Shown here one piece after another: positions 51,507-61,303 of a stretch of 64,000 nucleotides of DNA. Each line of letters begins with the position of its first letter. Within the stretch, counting starts at the first letter, position 1. The notes below the pieces were generated by a model. That model worked only from the letters and a program-made list of their open reading frames with translations, was not told the DNA's origin and did no database searches. Source of the DNA: Mycoplasmatota bacterium (GTDB lineage Bacteria > Bacillota_I > Bacilli_A > MAG-NZ); NCBI GenBank assembly GCA_018394315.1, contig CP074575.1, positions 1-64,000 on the forward strand, given 5' to 3'. Position numbers and translations under genes: made by a program.

Positions 51507-52481
51507 CTATAATAAACCACCATTACCATATAATGCTACTTCTTCTCGTGTAATTAAATCATCACATAGTAATCTATGTAATATTACATCTACTGTTGAT
51601 TTTTTAGCAAATAATACTCCTGCTGGTAAACCTATGATTGGAACATTTCCATTATATGCGATTAAAGTCATTGATCCAGATAATACTGGCATTCCATATG
51701 TTACTATCTTACTTCCAGTATTTATAATCCCTTGCGGAGTTATATCAGATGGATCAACACTCATTCCTCCAGTACATATTATTAGCTCTGCACCTTCTTC
51801 TAAGCGGTTCTTAATTGCTTTTGTTACTTCTTCTAAATCATCAGGTACTATTGTTTGACCTATAAATTCACAACCATACTCACTAAGCTTAGGTAATAAG
51901 ATTTCCTTAAATTTATCTTTAATTCTTCCATAATAAATCTCATTTCCTGTTGTAACCATAGCTACTTTCTTTGTCTTTAATGGTAATATATTTATTACTT
52001 TCTCATCTACAATATTTTCTACTTCAATTAATTTTTTTTCATCAATTAATAATGGAATTACTCTTGTCGAAGCAACTGTATCACCTTTTTTTACAAACAT
52101 TAAGTTTGGTTTAGTAGCTACAATTACTTCGTCAATCATATTTATTTTAAAAAGTAAATCAGTATTTATTTTCAAAATTCCATCAACCTTACTAATTAAA
52201 TTAATTTTTCCTTCTTTTACAACTGATACATCTAAGTTATTACCTTTAATAACCTTCTTTAATCTTATCGCTGCATCGTTTTCATGAACTAGACCTTCTA
52301 TATCTTCCCATACATATAGAATGTCTTTACCTAAACTTAGTAATACTTCTATATCCTCTTCTCGAACGACATGACCTTTTTTAAATAGTCTGCCCTTATA
52401 CTCATTAGGAACAATTTTAGTAATATCGTGACATAAGACTTGTCCTACAGCGTCTACAGTTTTAATTGTTTTTAACTTCAT
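51507..52481 (-). CDS. Molybdopterin-binding (MoeA-related) protein
   Basis: A 324-residue protein. Residues ~170-310 carry the molybdopterin-binding MoCF fold (VAMVTTGNEIYYG, LIICTGGMSVDPSDITPQGI, GMPVLSGSMTLIA, PIIGLPAGVLFA). The first ~150 residues differ from MoeA. Homologues are found in clusters for selenium-dependent molybdenum hydroxylases, where the role is probably cofactor handling. Last gene of the maturation operon. Confidence 0.85.
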   Translation of the reverse strand: MKLKTIKTVDAVGQVLCHDITKIVPNEYKGRLFKKGHVVREEDIEVLLSLGKDILYVWEDIEGLVHENDAAIRLKKVIKGNNLDVSVVKEGKINLISKVDGILKINTDLLFKINMIDEVIVATKPNLMFVKKGDTVASTRVIPLLIDEKKLIEVENIVDEKVINILPLKTKKVAMVTTGNEIYYGRIKDKFKEILLPKLSEYGCEFIGQTIVPDDLEEVTKAIKNRLEEGAELIICTGGMSVDPSDITPQGIINTGSKIVTYGMPVLSGSMTLIAYNGNVPIIGLPAGVLFAKKSTVDVILHRLLCDDLITREEVALYGNGGLL

Positions 52482-53261
52482 TTATCTCTTCCTCATATGT
52501 TTAAGTGTTCCATTATTCTTTATCAATAAAATTTCTGCCATAATACTTAAAGCTATTTCTGCTGGTTCATTTCTTGCGATATCTAATCCTATTGGAGCAT
52601 ATAAATTTTCATAATCATCCGAATTAATTCCTTCTTCTTTTAGATCGCCTAAAATCTTTATAACTTTTCTCTTACTTCCTATTAGACCTAAATACTTATA
52701 ATCTCTTTGAATTAATGATCTTAATGATTCATAATCTGTATCATGCCCTCTACTAACAATAACTACATAAGAATCGTTAATTGTCAGTTCACTTAATATA
52801 TTTTTATACTCTCCGCTAAATACTTTAGCTTCTGGGTATTTATCCTTATTCGCGAATTCTTCTCTATCATCAACAACGGTTACAGTAAACCCTAATTCTA
52901 ATGCAAGGGAATATAATTTGCTTCCAATGTGCCCTCCACCAACTATTATAAGATTTTTATCATTTTTCATCACATCAATAAATCCTTCCACTTCTCCGCC
53001 ACATACCATTCCTATATCTTCAAGTTTATATTTAAATGATTTAGGGGTGTTATTTTTCATGCATTCTAGCGCTTCTTGAATCATTGTGTATTCTACATTT
53101 CCTCCGCCACAAGTACCAACTATTGAACCATCTTCGTAAACAAGCATTGTATTCCCTGTACGTCCTGGAGCTGATCCTGTAGATTTAGTTAATGTCACAT
53201 ATGCTACTTTAATATTATCTTTAATTGCTTCGTTTAACTTCCCAATTACATCTACATTCAT
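52482..53261 (-). CDS. XdhC/CoxI-family maturation factor
   Basis: A 259-residue XdhC: VTLTKSTGSAPGRTGNTMLV and IVGTCGGGNVEYTMI for the XdhC_CoxI domain, then a Rossmann domain with LIIVGGGHIGSKLYSLALE and LIGSKRKV. XdhC proteins bind and sulfurate the cofactor before insertion into xanthine dehydrogenase. Adjacent to the molybdopterin-binding gene and overlapping yqeB by 4 nt. Confidence 0.9.
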   Translation of the reverse strand: MNVDVIGKLNEAIKDNIKVAYVTLTKSTGSAPGRTGNTMLVYEDGSIVGTCGGGNVEYTMIQEALECMKNNTPKSFKYKLEDIGMVCGGEVEGFIDVMKNDKNLIIVGGGHIGSKLYSLALELGFTVTVVDDREEFANKDKYPEAKVFSGEYKNILSELTINDSYVVIVSRGHDTDYESLRSLIQRDYKYLGLIGSKRKVIKILGDLKEEGINSDDYENLYAPIGLDIARNEPAEIALSIMAEILLIKNNGTLKHMRKR

Positions 53262-54058
53262 TGTATCCCTCCTTTAAGATTTAGTATTGCTTCTAAAACT
53301 CCTCCTGCTATACATCTTGCTTTTTCTGAAATAGTTATGCAATTTTTAACTTCATCTAGCCTTGGGTCTATATCCGCTACTTTCATTCCTTCATGAACTT
53401 TGAATCCATTTTTTATTACACCTCTTATTACTCCAGAAAAAGGTGCTAATACATCTATTCCATTCACACTAAATATTTTCTCATTCTTCTCTACTATATC
53501 TCCGATTTTGACATAATTATTTATTATCCCATCCGCTGGCGAATGGAATACTCTTTCCTTTGAGTAACCGGCAATATCTCCTGGTACCCCAGTGTTTTCT
53601 TTCGCAGAGCCTTTATAATAGATTTTTCCTAAATCGTGCCCTCTTTTAGTTTCAATAACTGCATGCGAGTCACTTGAAGCGTAAAAGCCTGGTCCTACAC
53701 CTATCACTATATCTGCCATGTCAATTCTAGTACCAATATTCTTTTTAGCTAAGATACTATCAACAAGCGCAATAGGTTTTATTTCATTCAATATTTCCAC
53801 CTTTGGATCAACCATAACAGCTACATTATCATCATCTAAACATTCTTTTACTTCTTCTATAGTTTTACATTTAACTGCCTCTAAATCTTCTACATTACAT
53901 ACCTCATCATATATCGCTTCAGAAAAACTGACTTTTCTTCTAATAGATGTTGGATTATCTATTTCTAGAGCAATTATCTTAAATCCACTTTTGTTTAATT
54001 TATATATAATACCGCTAGCTAAATCCCCTGCTCCTCTTACAATAATAACATTATCCAT
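53258..54058 (-). CDS. yqeB: YqeB, selenium-dependent molybdenum hydroxylase accessory protein
   Basis: A 266-residue protein starting NVIIVRGAGDLASGIIYKLN, followed by VGVGPGFYASSD, VIETKRGHDLGKIYYKGSA and NTGVPGDIAGYSKERV. This is the YqeB (EF2563) family found with selenium-dependent molybdenum hydroxylases. ATG 54058 follows AGAGGTGA; GTG 54067 is rejected. Its presence suggests the xanthine dehydrogenase at 39774 uses a labile selenium ligand; no selD is in the window. Confidence 0.9.
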   Translation of the reverse strand: MDNVIIVRGAGDLASGIIYKLNKSGFKIIALEIDNPTSIRRKVSFSEAIYDEVCNVEDLEAVKCKTIEEVKECLDDDNVAVMVDPKVEILNEIKPIALVDSILAKKNIGTRIDMADIVIGVGPGFYASSDSHAVIETKRGHDLGKIYYKGSAKENTGVPGDIAGYSKERVFHSPADGIINNYVKIGDIVEKNEKIFSVNGIDVLAPFSGVIRGVIKNGFKVHEGMKVADIDPRLDEVKNCITISEKARCIAGGVLEAILNLKGGIQ

Positions 54059-54063
54059 ATACT

Positions 54064-55308
54064 TCACCTCTTTAAGTCCTTACGTGTATCTACGTCAAAA
54101 ATTTCTTTTTCTAATACATCAATGTAATCACAATCATCTAAGTGTTTCATTATTACTAATTTAGCTCCCTTATCACCTGATAAACTTAACATCTCCTCTT
54201 TATACTTTTTATTGATTATAGCTGGAACAGTAATCAAATCGTTACTTCTGAAGACACCAATTCCCTTGTTAGACTTCAATAGTTTATCTATTGAGTCAGT
54301 AGTTACATTAGGCATATCCCCAAGGAAAAATACATATTCTTCACTATCAATATTTCTAACCGAAGCCTTAATACTTTCACTTAAACCTAAATCACTATTT
54401 AGATTAAGTAAATATTTAAATCCATACTTTTTACTAATATTAAATAGTCTATCATCACTACAAACCAAATATTTATCATATTTGTAATTGCTTAATTTAT
54501 TTAATATATGTTCAATTAGTTTTTTACCTTTATAATCAATCAAGAGTTTATCACTTTTCATTCTTCTTGACTTACCACTAGCCAGAACAAATATACTAAT
54601 TCTTTCATACATACTCTTAAAAAACTTATTTTTTATGCTTCCAATAACAATTTTGTCAATGTTAAATCTATTATCTTCTTTTAACATTTCAATTAATTTA
54701 ATAGAATTAATTCTATCTTTTTCAGTTTCAACTTTATTTATATATAAAATTTTACTAGCACTATTACTATTTTTAAATAGTCCATTTTCATGAAGAACTA
54801 CATCGCATAAATTCTTTAACGATATAATATCTAAACAGTCAGTAATTTTCTTAAATTCATCTAATCTAAATACTTCTTTTAAACTTTTATTTAACACTTT
54901 GATATCTAACACTCCAATAGTTTTATTACTAAAGGAATGAATTACAGGTTCAGATTCGTTCCAACCTTTAAGACTCATTTCGTTACTACCATCTGCTTCA
55001 ATAATTGTGTAATTAAACTTCTTAGTTATTCCATATAATTCTAATTCATCATAGCCAATAATCTTATTGTTAGTAACACTTTTTCCCATTATAAAAGAAC
55101 CATCATTAATTGATGGTAGTTCGTCAATGTAAACATTATTAGTATCTGGTTTATATATTTTTGTTGAAGTAGTTAGTAGAACTTTATTAAGTTCTTCACC
55201 TAAAACATACATCAAACTAGTCTTCCCACCAGCACCAATGATACTTATAATATCATTCATTCTTATATTAAAAATTTCTCGAATATTCTGCATAACTAAT
55301 TTTATCAT
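54064..55308 (-). CDS. YqeC-MocA fusion
   Basis: A 414-residue fusion. Residues ~1-210 are YqeC (IISIIGAGGKTSLMYVLGEE P-loop, VLLTTSTKIYKP, TIIEADGSNEMSLKGWNE). From ~220 the protein is a MocA-like molybdenum cofactor nucleotidyltransferase: FVLASGKSRRMKSDKLL, LGDMPNVT and VPAIINKKY. Usually these are two genes. Together they would convert the cofactor to its cytidylyl form and prepare it for the selenium-dependent hydroxylase. The start is uncertain (55308 or 55293), both with weak ribosome sites. Confidence 0.88.
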   Translation of the reverse strand: MIKLVMQNIREIFNIRMNDIISIIGAGGKTSLMYVLGEELNKVLLTTSTKIYKPDTNNVYIDELPSINDGSFIMGKSVTNNKIIGYDELELYGITKKFNYTIIEADGSNEMSLKGWNESEPVIHSFSNKTIGVLDIKVLNKSLKEVFRLDEFKKITDCLDIISLKNLCDVVLHENGLFKNSNSASKILYINKVETEKDRINSIKLIEMLKEDNRFNIDKIVIGSIKNKFFKSMYERISIFVLASGKSRRMKSDKLLIDYKGKKLIEHILNKLSNYKYDKYLVCSDDRLFNISKKYGFKYLLNLNSDLGLSESIKASVRNIDSEEYVFFLGDMPNVTTDSIDKLLKSNKGIGVFRSNDLITVPAIINKKYKEEMLSLSGDKGAKLVIMKHLDDCDYIDVLEKEIFDVDTRKDLKR

Positions 55309-55389
55309 ATTACTTAGAAAAAATTATGTGTTAAGCATTTAAAAATGATTACAGAATGACCACAGGTACCGTTTTAGTAAATACCTAGC

Positions 55390-56736
55390 TTAAGCTTCGA
55401 CAGTAGTGTCTTTAGGCAAAATCATATTTAAGATAAATGCTAGTAAACCTGAAGCAACTACTCTATCACTAAAGAACCAATGCAATAAACCAAATACCGG
55501 TTTTAAAATTCCAGAGAATAAGTCAGGATCTAAGGCATTTACAAACGTTGATGTACTAGCTATACCAAAACCTACACCTAATGATAATGCTAAAATCAAT
55601 CCTGCTCTACCATCTAAGTTTTCCATAGTAATCATCCTAATACCACTAACAGCAATCATAGCAAAAATCATGATTAATACTCCACCTAATGCCGCATTTG
55701 GAATTACTGAGAAAATAGCTCCAAATTTAGGTATAAATGCACCTGCTACTAAGAACAATGCTCCAACAGCTACGATAAATCTATTTACAACTTTAGTCAT
55801 AGCCACGATACCAACATTTTGTGAAAACGATGTATTTGGTAGTGCATTAAATAATGCTGCAAATGCACTTCCGAACCCATCAGCTAAGATTGAACCTCTT
55901 AATTCTTCTTTTGTTGCCTCACGGTTTAAACCACCCATAGTAACTCCAGAACAATCTCCAACAGTCTCGATCGCAGTAATAATATACATAGCCCCAAATA
56001 ATGCAATTGCATCCCAGTGGAATTCAAGCCCATATTTAAGTGGTACTGGGAAAGTAAGCCATTTTGCATTAGCTATAGCAGAAAAATCTACTAACCCCAT
56101 AAATGAAGCTACAATATAACCAACAATAATACCAATTAATACGGCAGAAGTTTTCCACATTCCTTTACCCCATGTAGAAAAACCTATCATCGTTAATAGA
56201 ACAATTGTACCTAATAATAAGTTCTGACCTGATCCATATCCAGGTGCTGTTGGGTTTCCACTACCAGCAAAGTAATTTGCACCAACATTTAATAACGATA
56301 ATCCTATAGCTAATACAACTATCCCAGTTACGATTGGTGGGAAATATTTACGAATAGATGGTAAAACATATCCTAATGTAATTTCCACAATACTACCTGC
56401 TAAAGCAGCACCAAATACACCAGGTAGTCCGTATTTAATTCCAGCTACAACCGCAATAGATAAAAATGAAAAACTTGTCCCCATTACAATCGGTAATCTG
56501 GCACCTACATTTCCTATAGGAAACACTTGTACCAATGTAGCAACTCCAGATGCAAACATTGCCATTTGAATCAAATAAATTTTGTCATCTACAGAAACTC
56601 CAATTACTCCCGCAAGGATAATAATTGGTGCAAGATTTGATGTAAACATAGCTAAAATGTGTTGTAATCCTAAAGGCACAGCTACTTTTAAGCTAGGCTT
56701 TCCGTTAAGTTGAAACGCTATATTTTTTTCACTCAT
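55390..56736 (-). CDS. NCS2 xanthine/uracil permease
   Basis: A 448-residue nucleobase permease of the UraA/XanP/PbuX group with about 14 helices. Motifs are VPLGLQHILAMFTSNLAPII at the N-terminus and the family signature SQNVGIVAMTKVVNR. In this context xanthine or urate is a likelier substrate than uracil. ATG 56736 is preferred over TTG 56742 for spacing from AAAGG. Confidence 0.92.
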   Translation of the reverse strand: MSEKNIAFQLNGKPSLKVAVPLGLQHILAMFTSNLAPIIILAGVIGVSVDDKIYLIQMAMFASGVATLVQVFPIGNVGARLPIVMGTSFSFLSIAVVAGIKYGLPGVFGAALAGSIVEITLGYVLPSIRKYFPPIVTGIVVLAIGLSLLNVGANYFAGSGNPTAPGYGSGQNLLLGTIVLLTMIGFSTWGKGMWKTSAVLIGIIVGYIVASFMGLVDFSAIANAKWLTFPVPLKYGLEFHWDAIALFGAMYIITAIETVGDCSGVTMGGLNREATKEELRGSILADGFGSAFAALFNALPNTSFSQNVGIVAMTKVVNRFIVAVGALFLVAGAFIPKFGAIFSVIPNAALGGVLIMIFAMIAVSGIRMITMENLDGRAGLILALSLGVGFGIASTSTFVNALDPDLFSGILKPVFGLLHWFFSDRVVASGLLAFILNMILPKDTTVEA

Positions 56737-56906
56737 TTTCAAGTACCTTTCATAAAGATTTTTCGTTCACTATTATAATTTACTATTTTGTCAAAATAAT
56801 ACAAAATAATCTCTTACCTCAGAAAAGCCTTGAGTGATTACTTTTATAAAAAAGAAACTCCTTTATTAAAAAGAAATTTCTTTATTTATTAAATTTTAGA
56901 TATTAA
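56737..56906. other. Spacer between permease and dihydropyrimidinase genes
   Basis: No gene. A 14-bp palindrome AAAGAAATTTCTTT (56870-56883) just after the dihydropyrimidinase stop may act as a weak terminator. On the minus strand, TATAAT about 35 bp before the permease start is a possible -10 box. Confidence 0.45.
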
Positions 56907-58274
56907 CTATAGTAAGGGTATTTCTCTTTTTACAAACTGCCCTCTACCTTTCTCTTGTAAAAATTCATTATCTTTTACAATTATCTCACCACGAGAGATA
57001 GTATATAATAATTTTCCCTTTATTTTTATATTCTCATAAGGGCTGTAATCTATATTTTCATGTAAATTATCTACTGTTATTTTACTTTCACTGTTTGTAT
57101 CAATAATTATAATATCAGCATCACTTCCAACTTCAATTGTTCCCTTCTTAGGATACATTCCAAAGAGTTTAGCTGGCTTAGTAGAACAAATATCAACAAA
57201 TTTATTTATTGAAATCTTATTCTCCATCACACCTTTGGAGAATATTAACATTGGTCTTGTTTCCACTCCAGGTGCTCCGTTTGGACACTTTGTAAAATCT
57301 TTAATTCCCATCTGTTTTTCAATATTATAATTAAATGGACAGTGATCAGTCGCGATTACTTGAATATCATCATTTATTATACCCTCCCAAAGTAAATCAT
57401 TATTTTTCTTATTTCTTAAGGGAGGACTCATTATATATTTTAATCCGTCTTTTTGATTATATAAGTCTTCATTTAAAAATAGATATTGTGGACATGTTTC
57501 TACAAAGACATTATTTAAGCCATTCTCTCTAGCATTCTTTACAACTTCAAGTGCTAGTGAATTTGATAAATGTACAACATAAATAGGGACATCGCCTATA
57601 ATTGATGAGATCATTAGAACTCTATTTATTGCCTCAGCTTCACATTCTTCAGGTCTACTTTTAGCATGATATATTGGCGTTAACTTATTCTCTTTTCTAA
57701 ACTTTTCTTTCAAGTATTTAATAACACCATCATTTTCTGGATGGAATGTTATCATCATCCCTAATTCCTTTGTTTTTTCTAATAACTTATAAATATCATA
57801 GTCACTTAACATATAATCATAAGTCATATAAAATTTAATGCTAGTTATTCCTTCATTCTTAATTTTTTCTAACTCATCTAAGATATCATCATTAATATGC
57901 TGGATTACTCCATGGAAACTATAATCTATCACAGCCTTACCCTTAGCCAAACTATGATACTTATCTATTTGATGATGCAGATGACAACCACTTGGACCAA
58001 ATCCAATGTGATCTATGATTGTTGTTGTTCCACCACAAGCTGCAGCAACAGTTCCTGTAAAAAAATCATCTGTAGCCTTAGCAATGCCTACATCTAAATC
58101 AAAGTGTGTATGTACATCTATAGCTCCTGGGAGTACAAATTTATCAGTTGCATCAATAACCTCACCAGCGTAGTCTATATTTTTTCCTATTTCTTTTATA
58201 ATTCCATTTTCTATTAAGATATCAGCTTTGAATGTGTCAAACGCAGTAGCAATATTACCGTTTTTAATTAACAT
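56907..58274 (-). CDS. Dihydropyrimidinase/hydantoinase-family amidohydrolase
   Basis: A 455-residue cyclic amidase. Metal ligands are PGAIDVHTHFD, carboxylated Lys in SIKFYMTYDYM, TFHPEND, VVHLSNS and ATDHCPF. In clusters with ygfK, ssnA and ygeW this enzyme (HyuA-type) is assigned to ring opening in anaerobic purine/urate breakdown. It lies 13 bp after ygfK. Confidence 0.92.
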   Translation of the reverse strand: MLIKNGNIATAFDTFKADILIENGIIKEIGKNIDYAGEVIDATDKFVLPGAIDVHTHFDLDVGIAKATDDFFTGTVAAACGGTTTIIDHIGFGPSGCHLHHQIDKYHSLAKGKAVIDYSFHGVIQHINDDILDELEKIKNEGITSIKFYMTYDYMLSDYDIYKLLEKTKELGMMITFHPENDGVIKYLKEKFRKENKLTPIYHAKSRPEECEAEAINRVLMISSIIGDVPIYVVHLSNSLALEVVKNARENGLNNVFVETCPQYLFLNEDLYNQKDGLKYIMSPPLRNKKNNDLLWEGIINDDIQVIATDHCPFNYNIEKQMGIKDFTKCPNGAPGVETRPMLIFSKGVMENKISINKFVDICSTKPAKLFGMYPKKGTIEVGSDADIIIIDTNSESKITVDNLHENIDYSPYENIKIKGKLLYTISRGEIIVKDNEFLQEKGRGQFVKREIPLL

Positions 58275-58287
58275 CTTGAATCCCCCA

Positions 58288-61200
58288 CTAATCTAACAGA
58301 TAACTATAATCATTTATTAGAGCATCTATCATAACTTTCATTTCATCTGAGATATTATTATCTTGAAGATTATAGTTAACTATAGAACCATCTTCTGTCC
58401 TAACTTTAAAACTACTATCACTTGTTTTAAAGAATCCAACATTCTTACTGCATTCAAAGTCTTCCATAGTCCAGAATAATGTGATTTTATCCTTATATGG
58501 ATTACCATCATGTGGACAGAATATACCGCAGTTTCCACATTCATTACACATACCATCTACATGTAAAATTTGTCTTTTCTGACTAAATAATTCACTTTCA
58601 GCAACTAAACTAATATTAGCTCTATTCGGACAAACATCAACACAAATATCGCATACTTGATCACATACTAAACAACGCTCTGTATCGCTTGAATCCTTAC
58701 AACTATCACGTAAAATTCCTTTTTTATTATAAATTGTAACTTGTTCTTGAAGAAGCTTGTAATTAACAAAGTCATTCTCTAAATCAAGTTTTTCTAAAAT
58801 GTCTTTTGTAATTTTCTTCCCGTCAGCTATAGCTTTTACAACTGTAGCCGCACCTGCTTTACCATCACCTGCAACATAAACATTTTTAATGGAAGTCTCA
58901 TTATGCTCATTTATGATTGGTAATTCTTTGTTACTTAAAGTAATATTATTCTTCTTGTAATGAGTTGTATCAACCTTGGTTCCAATAGCATTAATAATTG
59001 AATCAACTTGCAGTTCACTTCTAACACCAGTTGAAACTGCTTTGTTATTCACTAACTCATTCTTTTCTAAGATTACAGTTTTTCCGTCGTAACTAATTGG
59101 AGAAGTAAGATAAATAATTTCAACATTATCCTCTTTAGCTAATTTAACTTCTTCTGGCGTTGCTGGCATAACTTCTTTTGTACGTCTATATATCAAATAA
59201 ACTTTTTCAACGCCTGGAGCTCTTATCGCAGCTCTTGCACAGTCCATTGAAACATCTCCACCACCAACGACCATAACAGTTTTACCTAAATCAACATTTA
59301 AGTTTTTACTCTTAGATTCTTCTAAGAAGTCTAATGCTTCTAGTACTTTTCCTTTACTATCTTTAAATGGGTTATATCCATTATTCCAAGAACCAGTAGC
59401 GATAACTACGAAATCATACTCTTTCTTTAACTCATCAATGTTATAATCTTCTCTAACATTAAATCTAAACTCAACTCCATATTTCTTAGCCATTTCAAAG
59501 TCTCGTTTAATCATTTCAGTAGGTATTCTAAACTCCGGAATCACGTATTCAACAATACCAAATGGTCTATCTCTTTTTTCAAATACGGTTACTTCTACAC
59601 CATTTCTTCTTAAGAATAAGGCAGTAGATATTCCTGCAGCACCTGCTCCAATAACCGCTACTTTTTTGTCTGTTTTCTTTGAGATAGCTTTTAAATTAGA
59701 TATGAACTTATCTTGAGCATTTATTACTGCTAAATTCTTAGCGTATCTTATTTCAAGAGGTTTTTCATAATCTAATCTTGTACATTTGTTTTGACACTGA
59801 TGGTCACAAATCGTACCTGTTATCGCAGGGTTTGCGTTATCGATTGAAATCACTCTAAACGCTTCATCGTATTTTTCTTCACTTACTAGTTTTAAATATT
59901 CTGGTATTTGTTGTTCTATCGGACATCCACCATCTTTACATGGCGCCTTATAACAATCATATAAATCTAGTTTAGAATCAGTTTTTCTAGAATCAACTTC
60001 TCTAGTACTTTTTACATGAAATTTATTACTGGCTACATTTTTAGCTAACTCTTTTAACGCATCTACATCTATGCCACTAAAAGCACCTTTTAAATGTGAT
60101 TCGACCCTTACTGATAGTTGTTTAAATCTTTCGTAACCACCTGGCTTTAATATAGTAGTAGCAACGGTAATTGGTTGAATACCAGTTTTAATAATCTCTT
60201 GAATATTAAAGAAATCAGCTCCACCTGAATATGAAAGTGGTAATTTACCATCAAATTCAGTAGCTAGTTTACTAGCTAAAGATATTGTAAGAGGGTACAG
60301 TGAACGTCCAGACATATACATTTCTTCCCCTGGAAGTTCGTCTCTTTTAATTTTTACTGGAAAAGTATTTGTTAATTTTAGTCCAAATTCTAAGTTGTTT
60401 TCCCTTGAAAATTCTATTAATCTATTAAACATTGGAATCGCATCTGCATACTGCAGGTCATTCTTAAAGTGATGATCGTCAAAAGTAAGATAATCATATC
60501 CTAAAGAATCCATTATGTTTCTAGCAAAGTCATAACCTAATAGTGTCGGATTACACTTAATATAAGTGTGCATTTTCTTTTCACTTAATAGGTATCTAGC
60601 GATTCTTTCAATCTCTTCTGGAGGACATCCATGTAAAGTTGATAATGTTACTGAAGGTGATACGCTAGATGAAATATTTTCAATATATTCTTTATCTATA
60701 TTTGTAAAGTTATCTACGTTACTTAATAAATACTCTTTACACTCATTCCAAATATTTGTATTTGTTGCATCTTTCATTCCCTCTACAAAGTTATCAATTT
60801 TTTCAGTTTTAATTCCTTCCAAGTCATAACCTAAACTGATATTAAAGGCAAAATCTCTTTCTTCGCTTATTCCTAATTCTTTACTTATAAAATGAACAGC
60901 AAACCAACCCTTGATATATTCTTCCATGGCCTCGTGAACATATAATTCAGTTGACCATTCAACGTTATAACCTTCATCTTCTATATTTATACAAGGTCTA
61001 GCAATACACTTTCTTAATTCTTCCCCGTCCATAATTTGAACGGTTTTTAGTTCCATAAATCTAGCTCCACTTAAATATGATGCAACTATATTTTGAGATA
61101 ATTGTGAATTAGGTCCCGCCGCAGGTCCAAGAGGACTAGTTATTTTATCTCCAAACATTTGAATGTTAGTTCCACTCGTACTTTTATAGAATTTTTCTTT

Positions 61201-61293
61201 TCTAATTCCAAAGATAGAACCTTTTTCTTTATATTCAGTTAACATCCAATTAACTAGTTTATCAAACTGAATAGGCCTCATAATTTCATTCAT
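58288..61293 (-). CDS. ygfK: YgfK, putative selenate reductase-type flavo-iron-sulfur oxidoreductase
   Basis: A 1001-residue multidomain protein. The first ~430 residues resemble a dihydroorotate-dehydrogenase-like TIM barrel (GDKITSPLGPAAGPNSQLSQ). A Cys-rich Fe-S region follows (CKDGGCPIEQQIPEY, CDHQCQNKCTRLDYE). Then come FAD/NAD domains (VAVIGAGAAGISTALFLRR, VMVVGGGDVSMDCARAAIR) and C-terminal ferredoxin motifs (CLVCDQVCDICVDVCPNR, CNECGNCGIFCPHDGNP). The architecture recalls NADPH-dependent dihydropyrimidine dehydrogenase. It is named for selenate reduction but belongs to the urate-degradation clusters. Confidence 0.93.
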   Translation of the reverse strand: MNEIMRPIQFDKLVNWMLTEYKEKGSIFGIRKEKFYKSTSGTNIQMFGDKITSPLGPAAGPNSQLSQNIVASYLSGARFMELKTVQIMDGEELRKCIARPCINIEDEGYNVEWSTELYVHEAMEEYIKGWFAVHFISKELGISEERDFAFNISLGYDLEGIKTEKIDNFVEGMKDATNTNIWNECKEYLLSNVDNFTNIDKEYIENISSSVSPSVTLSTLHGCPPEEIERIARYLLSEKKMHTYIKCNPTLLGYDFARNIMDSLGYDYLTFDDHHFKNDLQYADAIPMFNRLIEFSRENNLEFGLKLTNTFPVKIKRDELPGEEMYMSGRSLYPLTISLASKLATEFDGKLPLSYSGGADFFNIQEIIKTGIQPITVATTILKPGGYERFKQLSVRVESHLKGAFSGIDVDALKELAKNVASNKFHVKSTREVDSRKTDSKLDLYDCYKAPCKDGGCPIEQQIPEYLKLVSEEKYDEAFRVISIDNANPAITGTICDHQCQNKCTRLDYEKPLEIRYAKNLAVINAQDKFISNLKAISKKTDKKVAVIGAGAAGISTALFLRRNGVEVTVFEKRDRPFGIVEYVIPEFRIPTEMIKRDFEMAKKYGVEFRFNVREDYNIDELKKEYDFVVIATGSWNNGYNPFKDSKGKVLEALDFLEESKSKNLNVDLGKTVMVVGGGDVSMDCARAAIRAPGVEKVYLIYRRTKEVMPATPEEVKLAKEDNVEIIYLTSPISYDGKTVILEKNELVNNKAVSTGVRSELQVDSIINAIGTKVDTTHYKKNNITLSNKELPIINEHNETSIKNVYVAGDGKAGAATVVKAIADGKKITKDILEKLDLENDFVNYKLLQEQVTIYNKKGILRDSCKDSSDTERCLVCDQVCDICVDVCPNRANISLVAESELFSQKRQILHVDGMCNECGNCGIFCPHDGNPYKDKITLFWTMEDFECSKNVGFFKTSDSSFKVRTEDGSIVNYNLQDNNISDEMKVMIDALINDYSYLLD

Positions 61294-61303
61294 ATGTTAC
61301 CTC

